Assembly: GCA_001949185.1 (NCBI GenBank)
Contig: BDGG01000020.1
Location: forward strand, 267,482 to 331,481
Reading direction: 5' to 3'
Source: Ramazzottius varieornatus
Lineage: Eukaryota > Tardigrada > Eutardigrada > Parachela > Ramazzottiidae
Length of the DNA stretch: 64,000 bases
A model generated the notes under the pieces. It had not been told where the DNA came from. It saw nothing but the letters and a program-made list of their open reading frames with translations, and made no database searches. The position numbers and the translations under genes were made by a program. Every line of letters begins with the position of its first letter. Position 1 is the stretch's first letter. This document shows positions 47,654 to 59,060 of the stretch, one piece after another.

Positions 47654-49917
47654 AGGTCGGGATCACAACAGGGAGCGGAGCACTCTCGTACAGAGAAATT
47701 TCTGAGCCGCTGCCCAGATCCCTTCCTAGAGAAAATCTTGAGCGATCTTTCGACTTCGGAAATCGTTTTGCATGTTTTGATTGACAGGATTTGCTCTTGG
47801 TCATCCCGCCATCGGGGATATTTTTCTTGATTGTCCGCACGCTACAGACCAACCCGCCCACCGTGGACTTTGGACTCTGACGTCAGTCAACCTGTTTTGA
47901 AAGTTTTGTCCCATACTTCCGCGTTTTACATCGGGTACCACAGCAAGCGCCCAAGCCGTCCGCAGTCTTTACAGGAAAAGTTCTACGTTGTAATAAGGGT
48001 TCGGCTAATTTATGGTAATGGGGGATAACTATTTTGTTTAAATCTACAAAGTATTACGGGCGTGGGACGAATTTCGTAATCAAGCGGGACACGGTAAAGA
48101 CACTAAAACGGAAGCAAAGCTAGGTCTTTGTCATCGTCAAGATCTTGAACCAGGGGCTCCAGGTCTCCGCCCTCTTCAGCAACGTCCTCATCGGCTTGCT
48201 CGTCACCAACTGCCTCAATGCGGTCTTCCTTTGTGTCGATATCTCGGTAGTCATCCTCAAGCTTGATGCAACGGGCGAAGAGCTTGGGGAAGTCTTCTGG
48301 CTTGAAGATATCAGCAGATTCTTCCCACAGCTTGATCAGGTCAGGCAGCTTTCTGGTGGGGCAGATCCAACCAATGGTTTGCGAGATATACTCAAAAAAC
48401 TCAATTTTGACCCACTTTTTTTACTTTTCTCAAAATCAAGCCACTTGATTGACCTAATGCAACGAGCAAATCTCTTCCGAATGAAAAGACCATCAAAACA
48501 CATCATACAAAATTCGATTGATTGATTTGACAGACTGGCTTCTCGTAGTTTTGGTAGTTGAAATTCCCGTGGTAGTCCTCAGTGTGCTTTGAGGCTTCCC
48601 AGATAAGTCCACATCCGGGAACGAATCCCCTATCCGTCACCACATCGAAAATGACCAGACGTTTTCCCGATCCACTTGGATGCGACTGTCCGCAGTCCTT
48701 GCACAGGATTTCGGCTGTGCCGGTGGATTTTTCTTTGTCGAGTTCGATCCAACTCTTGCGAAACTGGTAGTTCTCGTTTAACCAAGTCTCATCCAGGAAG
48801 GCAATCAAGGCATTCTTCTGTCGAAATGTAACGGATACGCCTGACTTTGAGGCTTGGGTTACCAAACAGGTGTCTAGTGGACCGATCCCGATGTCGGAAG
48901 CCCATTCGACGTAACACACGATACATCGTGGATTTCGACACCTTAACACCGACTTCCTCCTCCACCAATGGCAGTAGAGATTCCACCGTGATGTGTATCT
49001 TACTCTTGTACTCGCGGTGAATGATCGCACGAATTTTCCCGTATTCCGACTCCTTCAACAAGTGCCGACCGACGCCCGCGACACCCTCCATTTCTTCGGC
49101 CTCGACAACCGGGTCCAAGGTTTCATTTACGTCATCTTCCGGAACGGTGTTGCTCTCGGCTGCAGTTCCGCTCGGTGGACCAGTTATCAAAGCCCGGCTC
49201 GTAGTGATGTTCTGGATGGTGCGTGGACTTCGCTGGCACAGATGCGCGATTGCCTTACGGCGACCTGCCAGAGTGGTCAGAGTATATTTATTCGACCCAA
49301 AAAACGACTGACCCAGCACTTTCCATAAATGAGCAATATGCCTCACATCCACGGGATACAGAGAAGAACTGGAAGACATCTCTCAGCTTCCTGTTAGTTT
49401 TGTCAGACTACAGTATACGCTATTGTAGAATACTGTGGTGCATTTGAAAACTGAGGAGACGGTTTTCGCTTGTGTTTGATGGAAGCTCTTATCTCTCCAG
49501 TTTTTTCCTGGCTGACTCTTCATACTTTCCAGCTGTGATAGGAGAAGACAGCAAAGAAGTTTTCTCGACTCTATCGTTTTCCAACGTGCAGCATGAAGGT
49601 CAGATGCCAGAAGGCCGATAAGAATATCGTCTGTGCCGGTACCTTTTACATTTCACGCACGCAACAGATTTCATTTTTTGCCTGCTGACGTCAGAGTCCA
49701 AAGACCACGGTGGGCGGGTTGGTCTGTAGCGTGCGGACAATCAAGAAAAATATCCCCGATGGCGGGATGACCAAGAGCAAATCCTGTCAATCAAAACATG
49801 CAAAACGATTTCCGAAGTCGAAAGATCGCTCAAGATTTTCTCTAGGAAGGGATCTGGGCAGCGGCTCAGAAATTTCTCTGTACGAGAGTGCTCCCCTCCC
49901 TGTTGTGATCCCGACCG
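47654..49917. mobile_element. Tc1/mariner-superfamily element with 234-bp inverted repeats
   Basis: 2264 bp. The left 47654-47887 and right 49684-49917 arms are near-identical inverted copies (outer GGTCGGGATCACAACAGGGA, inner TTTGGACTCTGACGTCAG). TA at 47652-47653 and 49918-49919 fits the superfamily's target duplication. The interior carries a minus-strand transposase pseudogene. The arms look far younger than other repeats in the window, since few differences are visible. Confidence 0.88.
48103..49379 (-). pseudogene. IS630/Tc1-type transposase, frameshifted and internally deleted
   Basis: The N-terminal frame (49379 down to about 48850) includes an HTH-like region (KVSKSTMYRVLRRMGFRHRD). 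A one-base shift near 48820 leads to the catalytic start FLDETWLNENYQFRKSW, then GKRLVIFDVVTDRGFVPGCG and EDYHGNFNYQNYEK, ending near 48520. About 170 bp of unrelated AT-rich sequence follows. The C-terminal end then reappears (about 48345-48103): ESADIFKPEDFPKLFARCIK, LEDDYRDIDTKED and an acidic tail. The part that should hold the second and third catalytic acids is gone, so it cannot transpose itself. Confidence 0.75.
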
Positions 49918-49919
49918 TA

Positions 49920-50950
49920 GTTTCATAGGCTCATTTTATTCTGTGCTCTGTACCTGTCCTTCAGTAGTTTCTTCCTCCTTTGCGGTTGTTTCTTCCTCTA
50001 CTGCAGCCGTTTGTCCGTGTTATCCAGTTGTGTATGTAGGCCGCTGTAAGAAGTAAGATACTATTTGTTCTGCTTCTTTACCGTTTTTCTGTCTTCTGAC
50101 GCTAAAATTCGCTCTACAGATACACTTCAAAACCATTTTATTCCTCGTGCTAACAGGACGATTTAGTCAGAAACGTTCCCGTTAGTATTCGAACAAATTA
50201 TTTTTTACCAGCATTCCTTGCTCATCAAAGCTGCCGATCATGTCCATGAAGGGCCCCAAATCCATCCAATCCGGAGGTCCGACGAGATACTATATACATC
50301 GCTCCACGTCGTCCCGATCCATGCAGAGCTGCAGACATTGCCCACACCAGGCTTGACCGCAGGCACCTCAAACAAACCCACGAAATTGAACGGCATGATC
50401 TTAGATTGGGCATTCAAGTAATTCGGCGCCCTTCCCTCCAGATGACATGGTAGAAGTTTCAACATGTCCAGCTCCGTGAAGCGGAACGCACAAAGCACCC
50501 TACAATACGCGAAGAACTACCACGATGGAAAATCAAGGGAACCCGAATACATGGGTATCTGAAGAAGACAAGAAAGCTCATCCACAAGCAATCTGCACAT
50601 TGACCGCAAGCCGAACCGCAGTCAACAAGGCAATACTTGAGATCACTTTACAGGTCGATGGAGCACTACGCGAGGACGCGTAGGATCAGCGAGGAGGCTC
50701 TGTAAGGAGCTTATCTCGGCAGTGAAGCACTCGTGCTGAATCAGCACGAACACTTCACGTACTTCTAGAACTTTCTCTTTCATTCTGCTTCGCTGTCAAA
50801 GTATATAAACCGACTGTTCAGTAATAATCGGGGCGGCTTTTTCCTTTCCTTCTCTTGAGACCTAGCATTACTAATGAAGAAAACTCTCCCCAGTCAGTTC
50901 CCTTTTGATCCTAATTCCTTCTTCATCGACCGACCTTGTAGGGTTCTTTT
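49920..50950. other. Spacer, no recognised gene
   Basis: A minus-strand 86-codon frame at 50238-50498 (MLCAFRFTELDMLKLLPCHL onward) is Trp- and Gly-containing and might be a decayed coding fragment, but I cannot name it. Otherwise nothing. Confidence 0.4.
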
Positions 50951-51220
50951 CTAGCCAGTGGAAGGCTTTACATCAGCGATGGAATTCTCGGCCCAATCGG
51001 GAAGTTTCGCTTTGCCACCGTGTGGACTTGGGTTGGGATGCACCATCTGGTTACGGATTGTGACTCTGGAAACGCTAAACTTCTTCGCGGCAGCATGCTG
51101 GTTGATCCCTTCCTCCTTCGTCGCCTTGATGGCAGTTTCCAACATCAGCTCCTTATGAAACTGAGCAGCAGTTTTGAGCTTACTTTGAACCTTACTTGTC
51201 GTAGCCATCATCGATAACAT
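50951..51220 (-). pseudogene. Pogo/pipsqueak-type HTH fragment
   Basis: A 89-codon frame starting at one of two nearby ATGs (likely MATTSKVQSKLK at 51208) contains LETAIKATKEEGINQHAAAK followed by KFSVSRVTIRNQM. This is a helix-turn-helix of HTH_psq type, as at the N-terminus of pogo-like transposases and some host DNA-binding proteins. No DDE domain follows downstream on the minus strand. The first exon of a host gene is possible but unsupported. Confidence 0.6.
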
Positions 51221-54200
51221 GGAGAGACTAACGAGATAATCTTTTGTGAAATTTGGTCTTGCTGCGCGGAATTGACATGCTTAACATGCGTCGGAAATGC
51301 GTCAGAGGCTTTCTAGAGCATCCATTAATCACTTATGTTATCTTAAGAGTTGACCAGAACGGAGGTGTGACGTCTTAGCGTAAGTCTCCGTAAAAGACTA
51401 CACAAGCGCCTCTTCAGGCCTACGTTTTATTTCTTGTCCAGGCTCTTTAACATTGGATTTTATCCTGTCTCCTGCATACCTTCCTTTCTCAACTTTGCAC
51501 CGTCGAATGACTCGGAAGACGGCTTGGCTATGATCAGAAAGACTTTCTCTATTGACTGACTTACCGTACGACGCAATCTGACCAGCAGCTACGTTAAAAC
51601 AACCTGGAAATTTTCATGTCCGAAATTCTCACTGGAAAACTCCATGTCCTTTACCTCGTACAGATACTGGGGGGATATCATGTCTGCCAAAATCGACACA
51701 CTAGTTACGGACCTTCGTTAATTTTGACCCGGTACTTGGATCATGCTTATCAACCATAATATCATCATGACTGGTAGCAAAATGTGAGTCTAGTTCAGCA
51801 TGATCAGCGGTAAGGTGATTTCGCCCTGAAGTAGCTCACACAAAGCATCCTTCTGAAACGATAGACGGTCCGCGATGCTTTGACCGGTCGGCTAACAGAA
51901 GGATCAATTTCTATAGCGCTGATGGAGTACATCAGGGAGCGTCGGACACTTGGATTCTGTGTGCGCTAGTTAACGTCTACCAAACGCGCTACCAAACGGC
52001 GTCGTCTGGGTGTTCTACTAATGGTCACAAAACAGATTCAAAGGTACTTATCCCAGCAGAATGTACAAAGCGCAGCACCCGTGGTTGTCATGCCCCAACA
52101 GAAATGCTTTCGTAAAGTACCTACAGTCATCCCCGCACATATTGCATCATAGGTGATTTCACCGATGATTTCATCGCCATCTCAGTATCATACGTCGATG
52201 ACTATTGTGTCTTATCGTTCGTCCAACCTTTCGTATGTCGTGTATTTTTTGGTATTTAAGAAATGATCCTCGACTTGAACGAGGAAGTTCCTACCTCAGT
52301 CTGACTTTTACGCAATGTCTGCTTTTATCAAGTAAAACTCTCCCCCCAAACATTCTCCATTGATCTGCTTAATTCACCGTCATCCAGTCGTAGTACTTTG
52401 CCTATCGACGTGAAGGTATTTGCCTTTACACTTTGATTAGTTGATAGTTCTTCAAATTGTGGCTCTTTTATCCTCAACTGCGGCTCTTGTTGCCGGTGAC
52501 GACTTCTGTGCCTCGAGCTGAGAAGCGGAGTCGGCTAATGGACAGAAAGGGGGGGTCGTTGTTACCGCTGTGATTAGCCATAATAGAAACAGTAGAGACA
52601 GAGACGTTGACTAATTCAGATAGCTTGGTGACTAGAGCAATTTCCTTTTGGGAAAAACAGAGTCGAAGTATCCATCGATATTGAGAGTGATAATGGTGGT
52701 TGCTCCCGATGCCGACCAGAGTATTTTAGCCTATGAGCTAATGACCAAAGCGTCACGTGAAGAGGTCTTTGTGTCGGTATTGGACTATCATGTCATTAAC
52801 CCGCAGTTGTGTGAAATCTACTGCAATCACAAGGACGAAACCTTACTCCCGGAACGTTCAGTTCGCGACCGCGACGGCGTGCGACTTAGTCCAGTACGAG
52901 TGCCCAGCCCGCCACGTTAGTGGAGGTACGTGAGTTTCCTTTACATGTCCTTTGGACATGGCGGCAAGTATTAACAAATGTCGGTTTGGGGTCTTCCATC
53001 AAACGCAAATGTACGCCTTCAAGATCAGTGTGGTGCTTCCCGCGATATTTCAGCATATTGGTAATACTGACTTTTCGGAAAATCAGATGATTGACACTGA
53101 TGCTACTCCATCGACTGCATCGTCCGACACTGTTTCGACAGCGTGAAACTTGTATCGTCACGGAGACGATTCCAATAACTTTTTCCTGTTGGAGGACGAG
53201 CGCAAGTGCTTAATTTCCGACGCGCCCCATTATTGCTAGCATTTATCCAACGTGTAGTCGTTCGTGGTTCGTTCAAGGGAGCAGCCGTTCCTGCGAATTT
53301 TCCGCATCTAGAAGATGTTTTTATGCTACAATCAATGTTTATAGCTGTATCCGGCAACATGCCGCCGCGCACTCAGTATACCTGTCAAAACGTCGCCGGA
53401 GATACGCTTGATGACGGTATTCATCTTCATCTGGATTTCGCAAGTGGCCCCCATCAACAATATCAATTTCTATACTTCTTGTTAAATTTGCGAGTGCTGT
53501 AGTGGATTATTTAAAACGCGAACTTTCTAATCAACCACAAAAAAGACATCTCAGGACTGTTCAAGAGCTGATTTTTTTTTATTCAAATTTGTCGCCGCTG
53601 ACATCTTTCAACTACAATTCGTCACTTATGACTTTGAATCAGTTCGAAGCATGCTTGAACAGTTTCACTCTACCGAAAAGGCCTATTATTCCATTGGGAT
53701 ATATTATGCCTTAGACATCAACTTGCCGGGGTTAAGCGAGCGGACAGTCTTTGGCTATGCTGCTCACCGCAACTGTCAACAGCTCTCATAACAATTCGTT
53801 AATGAGCTCCAACAGTGGCACATCTTCTATCGGAAGCAACAATCCGAACGCTACGACTACGCGTTAAATGTTTTAATGCATTCCATTATGAGAGACAATG
53901 GACCTGACACGGCTTTCAGCAGTAGTTAGCACAAGTCATGGGCGCGTCATCAGTTATGGCAAATAATTATTTCCTGGGCGTTTCAGAAGGTGTATCTCTA
54001 CGCTGAGCATTACTGGTGCAATGGATCAGGTTAACATCTCAAACTGGTGCGACTGTATCAATACCCGCAGTGAAACATTCCAGCCGCAGCCCTGGCCGCT
54101 AACTCGAACCAGCTCCATTCTCAAACTGTCAAACAAGCTGACCTGCAGGTCATCTGGGAAGATGGTCTTTACATTCTGGTAACTTCCGGCAATTCGCGTT

Positions 54201-54977
54201 TTCTGGATTGAGCTTCCTACTTGGCAGCCGCAAACATCGTTGAGCAGATTCTTAGCAGCGTTCACTAATGGGCACGACAAAAGCTACTCTCTTTACGACA
54301 GGTTCGATAGTTTTGGTGAACTGAAAGCCACAGCGGTTCCAACACTGGAAGATTTCGACCACACGTTTCATTAAACGGCAATCAAACCCGTGCAATATCA
54401 GCTGTGTGTTCGCGTATGGCAGGAAGAGGGTATGCGAACGTTTTCCGCTTATTTGCAATTTTGCAATCTTCGCGATTGCATTATATTGATTTTGGGCATC
54501 GATAATATGATGCACTTCTCTGAATCGTAGATATTTTTTTATTTTCGAATGGCGTAAGTTTACCAGGCTTAGACTCAAAACAATTAGACCACAAGCTGGG
54601 TTACTTGATATAAATTGACCATTAACAAAAATTAACATTGTTTATCGTACATTATCATACATATCATTCCTTCTCATCTCTATAAGTTCCCCTTAGCATT
54701 GGTCCCGTTTATCATAAAGTGAAATTAGCTGTGAATTCCTACACATAATTTTCATTTCGAACAGTCCAGGAGTTCCACGCTATCTCGTGTTCTTACTTGC
54801 AGTTCCGTCTATTTAATTTTAGTTATCGACAGGCACCGTCTGTATATCCCTCTGTTGTTTTGGTATTTTTCCCCATATCCGGGTGCTCTTCCGGTTCCCC
54901 CAAAACTTTCACTAGTGACGTTAAAAAACATCGCGGCTGAGGTCACGCGCGGAAGTCTGACAGCGTGGCCGGCACTG
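51221..54977. other. Region of decayed, unidentified open frames
   Basis: No confident gene. Several frames between 52648 and 53714 on the plus strand, and two on the minus strand (54026-54280, 54252-54638), look like remnants of longer coding sequence broken by stops. Examples are SILAYELMTKASREEVFVSV near 52700 and FKGAAVPANFPHLEDVFMLQ near 53270. I recognise no family; old transposon remains are the simplest guess. 51221-52640 shows nothing. Confidence 0.4.
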
Positions 54978-55400
54978 GCGGTGGATATCAGTCTCAGTCT
55001 GAGAGAAATTGAGATGTGTAATATGTCAGTTTTAGTCTATGGGACTGACAAGGAAAGTGCGGGAGAGCTCTCTCCCGATTCTCTGGTTTTCGTTTTCCCA
55101 CGCATATTGGATGCTCCCAAGTACCAGTATGAATCATTGTTATCGGTGGGTACCATATATCAACTCGAAAGAAAATCGAAACGCGTTTGCCAGACAATCT
55201 AAACATTTCTCGACCTTACGAAGTGGTGTTCTACTGATCATGACTCCTCTTTAATGTACCCCGGATCTTCCTGTCTTTGAAAAACCGGAAACTCAAGGGA
55301 AAGAGCGTTCCCGCATTTCCTTTGTTAGTCCCGGAGACTGAAACAGATATCTCATGCATCTCAGTTTTAGTCCCCAGACGTGAGACGGATATCCACCGCA
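54978..55400. repeat. Large imperfect inverted repeat (arms about 120 bp)
   Basis: Left arm 54978-55098 (starts GGTGGATATCAGTCTCAGTC) and right arm 55276-55400 in reverse complement (GGTGGATATCCGTCTCACGT). Both share CAGTTTTAGTC or its complement, GACTRACAAGGAAA-like and GCGGGAG/GCGGGAA motifs. The space between is about 180 bp. A MITE with unclear ends. Confidence 0.6.
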
Positions 55401-55782
55401 GGTCAGTTTCGGTCTCTACATAGGAGTTTCCTCCTCGCTCCACTTTAAGTCTCTTCTTGGACAATTAATGTCTGTGTTCAGTTTCAGTGTTAGGGATTGG
55501 ACTGTTGACTGACACTAGTCCCAAGACTAAGACTGAAGCTGATCGAACAACTGATATTGTATCAGTCCCGACCTGAAACTTAATACAGTCATGCAGCGCC
55601 CATCTCCATGCCGTACACTGGGGAGACCGTCGAAGAGGACTCACTATCCGACGACGATACGTGTCCATTACATCGAAAGAGTTTCAGATGGGGTGTCACC
55701 TGTAAGTGGTGCAGCAGGAATTTCCCAAGCCATGCACTATCTTTCCTTTTTCCTTTGGGTGATGCTATAGGCACCCCCGCTT

Positions 55783-56985
55783 GGCTATAGGCACCCCTAC
55801 CACACCCCGTTTAGGTATAGGCACCCTGGTTAAGTCATTAATTCAAACACGACCTTTGATGCGGTACCACAATGGACATGTCCATAAATAAGAAACAAAA
55901 CCGGGGTGCACCCCGGGTTTTTGGAATCAGACTTTCCTTCGAAATTTTAGATACTCTGCTATTCTGCCTATTCTAAACTTGAAGTACGGTAGATCACGTC
56001 CAACAATGGACCTGTTTCACAAGTCATGTTTTAGGCTTGCGCAGCATAAGTATAAGTTTTATGCTGCGCAGTTATCCACGGCTTATGTTTTGCTTAATAT
56101 CGCTGCACAGAATTTGAAATTCTGTGCAAGCTGAGTTGATTGTACTATTGACCACTTTGGTCGAAATTTTAAATTTTGTTGGAGTAGAGCGTGATCAGAC
56201 CAATCAGCGAATTGGACTTGGCGCGTCAAGTGATCCGAGCTACACGCCTCTCCCACATTGCGCCACTTGACTTCCGCTCTTGTTCCTTCTCGAAATCCAT
56301 CATGTTTTCGACCGAAACTAGCATTAAAGTTAGGAAGAGATAATTGTCTTCCCGGAACTATCGCCAGAAAAAGCGAAAGAAGTCCGGGCTTTATCCAGTA
56401 GAGGGCTAAATGGCAGGCCCCGCGACTTCAGATGCCCTGCTGAACTCGCGCGGCCTAATATCCCTTTATGCTAATATTCTGTGCCGGAAGTGAGCAAACC
56501 GCGAAACGGTTTCTGCACAGAAACTGATACAGTATAAAATCATGAGATTTTAGTCTAGTCAGAGCCGAAACGTGACTTGCGAAACAGGTCTAATGTCACG
56601 GGATGATGTTCATCAGCCAAAAGAAGCCATGCTTCAAAACACCGGCGAACTTCCGGGTGTAAGCCTCGCATCGCTTTTCACTGCAGCTCTTTTCCGGTCT
56701 TCGTGGCCGAAGACCGATAACGAGTGGACGATAGAGAAACCTCAACTGATCATTACGGTATATGAAGCTGTCGCAATACGTGTTAGACTCAATAGCATGC
56801 AGGCCAACAGACCCTTTGTGGGATGGAGCGCTTGATGTTGTCATAAAGACATCGATTCTTCCTCTCAAAAACTTGGGGTGTCGATGGCTATTTGCCGGAG
56901 TAGGAGTTTCCCAGTTAAGCAATTGAACAGGAGTACCGTTAGCAAAACAGGAATAAATGGGGGTGCGATAGGGGTGTCTATAGCC
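55783..56985. mobile_element. Candidate DNA transposon with GGCTATAGRCACCCC ends
   Basis: About 1.2 kb between GGCTATAGGCACCCCTACCA (left) and the reverse complement of GGCTATAGACACCCCTATCG (right), an inverted repeat of about 30 bp. The left end is partly duplicated (55764-55782). No clear target duplication. The interior has no transposase; a frame at 56572-56835 has no match I know. Confidence 0.5.
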
Positions 56986-57154
56986 AACCCGTGAAGCTCC
57001 ACTCGTGAAGCCTACACGTTTTCCATCTTAAGGTGAAGCTGGAGAGCATATGCAGTTACTGCGTCACCAAAACGGAAGTTGGTTGGAGCGGGTTGGCTGT
57101 GAGCAATGAAATATGCGTGCGGACTTAACTAACGCTGTTGTTAGTCGCAAGATA

Positions 57155-57460
57155 CTGTATTCTTTCCGGAAATGGATGTACGTCACTCAATTCAAAATGT
57201 GAAACTGCAGATATGGTCGGTAGGCGGTAGCTCACACGATTGAAACAGCTATGACGCCACACGATTCAATCAATCCAATCAATCCGGAGAGTTCACAATT
57301 TGCTTGGTTCAGTTCTGAAATCAGCTGTTCAGTGAATGACTCGCACAGACGTCAAGAATACGTCAAGATCTGACGCTATGCTGGCTTTGTGTAACAGCTA
57401 CGCTAACACTCTACTGAACCAGATATCAGTGACGTACATCCATTTCCGGAGAGAATACAG
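57155..57460. mobile_element. TA-flanked MITE, family M3, long copy
   Basis: A 306-bp element with ends CTGTATTCTTTCCGGAAATG / CATTTCCGGAGAGAATACAG, inner GTACGTCACT / AGTGACGTAC, and TA at 57153-57154 and 57461-57462. Same family as 47188-47302 but with a longer centre. Confidence 0.83.
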
Positions 57461-57469
57461 TACTGTCGA

Positions 57470-58340
57470 AGAGCAGTACGCGAGGCTAGCGGCGGCAGAG
57501 CGCGGTAACCGACAGGGCAACAGAGGAAACCGCTCTAACGGAGTTGTTGCGCACGCTGTGAACAACCCGGGTAATGAAGCTATTAATCCTAATTTTGCCT
57601 ACCAAGAAGCTAATATTATTGTTCCACATGGGCAGCTGCAGCAACAGTTACTTAGCTCACGACGCACCCGTTGCCGCTCATTTGCAACAGCAGGAACCCC
57701 CACCCGTCCTCCCGCACGACGACGTACCAAATTTGATCCAGCACGAACAGCCAGATTTACCATTAGCAGCAATTCAGCCCGTCGGGCAGTGAGGAAAGTG
57801 ATCAGGAAGAAAGCGACGAAGAACTACACCACGAAATGGCGCAAAATAATCGTATACTATCACTTGAAGATCTTCCAACTTTTGCAGTTCATCCGTTCGC
57901 GAATGCCAATCAGTTTGCCCAACAATCAGAGAACTACTCTCAAATTTATGGGTGGACCGTAGACTTCAAACTCAAACATTCCAAGCTCGCACTTACTCAC
58001 AACGCCGCTAGTTGGCTCTGTAACTATGAAAAGAACAAACAAGAGGAAAGAGTGCGAAATCCTCGAGGAGGAAGCAATATTAAAACATGTCAGGACATCC
58101 TCTCGCTATCGTCACCTCTGCCGCTTCAAGAAAGTGTTCTAACAAACTGGCAAGAAAAAACTTCGGCACTCTTGCAATCTTCCAGATGTTATCTCTGGTG
58201 TTACTCGTTTTTTATTTAAGTGTCGCTTATGTTTTTACTCGAAACGTCGCACCCAGGTGGAGGAGCTCCCAAAACCAAGAGTAAAGAAGGTCACAAAGCC
58301 TAGAAAACGTAAAGACAGAATCCACCGCTTTGCGCCTTCC
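57470..58340 (+). pseudogene. Unidentified decayed coding region
   Basis: Adjacent to the MITE. Reading across two or three frameshifts gives Gln/Pro-rich segments (LQQQEPPPVLPHDDVPNL), an acidic run (EESDQEESDEELHHEM), a more globular part (YGWTVDFKLKHSKLALTHNA) and a Cys- and Lys-rich end (FKCRLCFYSKRRTQ, then KPRVKKVTKPRKRKDRIHRF). The consistent composition suggests one former protein; function unknown. Transposon origin is possible. Confidence 0.4.
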
Positions 58341-58870
58341 AGCTGACCAATGCTTCCTTGTGTTTTCTTCCCTGTTACTGTGATCATGTTTTACAATTTA
58401 TTTGTAGTAAAGTGTGACTTCACAAGTTCTGGTGGGCGTGTCGGTGTGTTTCCGCCTTCACCAATCAGGTTTAAAATGGTGTTTCCACTGATCCGATATT
58501 ACCGCGTTATACAGCTGTACGAACAGTACTCTACTGACCTTGGCACCGTGCACTGGTACTGCAACGGCATCATACAACGCTGGCCAGAGGCAGCCTACGT
58601 ACACGCAATCGAACTGCAAAAACTTGAAGCTACGCAAAGTCGGCCTATATTCCAATGGGACAGGACTGGGTCCGGATGCGTTTAACAAGCTCCCCTGATA
58701 GCAGGGTGAGCGCAATCCGACCATGGCCACAGTTGCGACCCGACCATGTCCGCGATAGCTACCTGATACGTTCCTGACAGCAGGCGAAATACTCGGTAAA
58801 TGTGTGTATCTTATAGCCAACTGATGTACAGCATTGCTGTCGTTTTTGTCGTTCGGTTGCTTCTGTTCTG

Positions 58871-59060
58871 GCCGTATTGTACGAGTGTTGTACGATAGCA
58901 TACGTGTACGTGCAGCGCACAGCCGCACTTAGCCAACACGGCCAACAATGGAAGCATTGAGCTCCACTGAACTACCGGGAAGAGCTTGCCAAACATACGT
59001 ATGATTCAGCACTTTACTGCAGCAGGACGAGCTCTTCCGAGTTCGAGTTATATCTTTACG
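58871..59060. repeat. Dispersed repeat shared with 7805-8000
   Basis: Contains GTACGAGTGTTGTACGAT and CACTTTACTGCAGCA at similar spacing to the copy near 7805, with GGGAAGA and GGCCAAC in between in both. Moderate divergence. Confidence 0.6.

Noticed and set aside
48145-48525. 126-codon plus-strand frame
   Set aside because: It lies opposite the transposase C-terminal block and the AT-rich filler; the minus strand carries the recognisable family.
52648-52920. 90-codon frame starting MGKTESKYPSILRVIM
   Set aside because: No recognisable domain and no supporting exons; recorded only as part of a decayed region.
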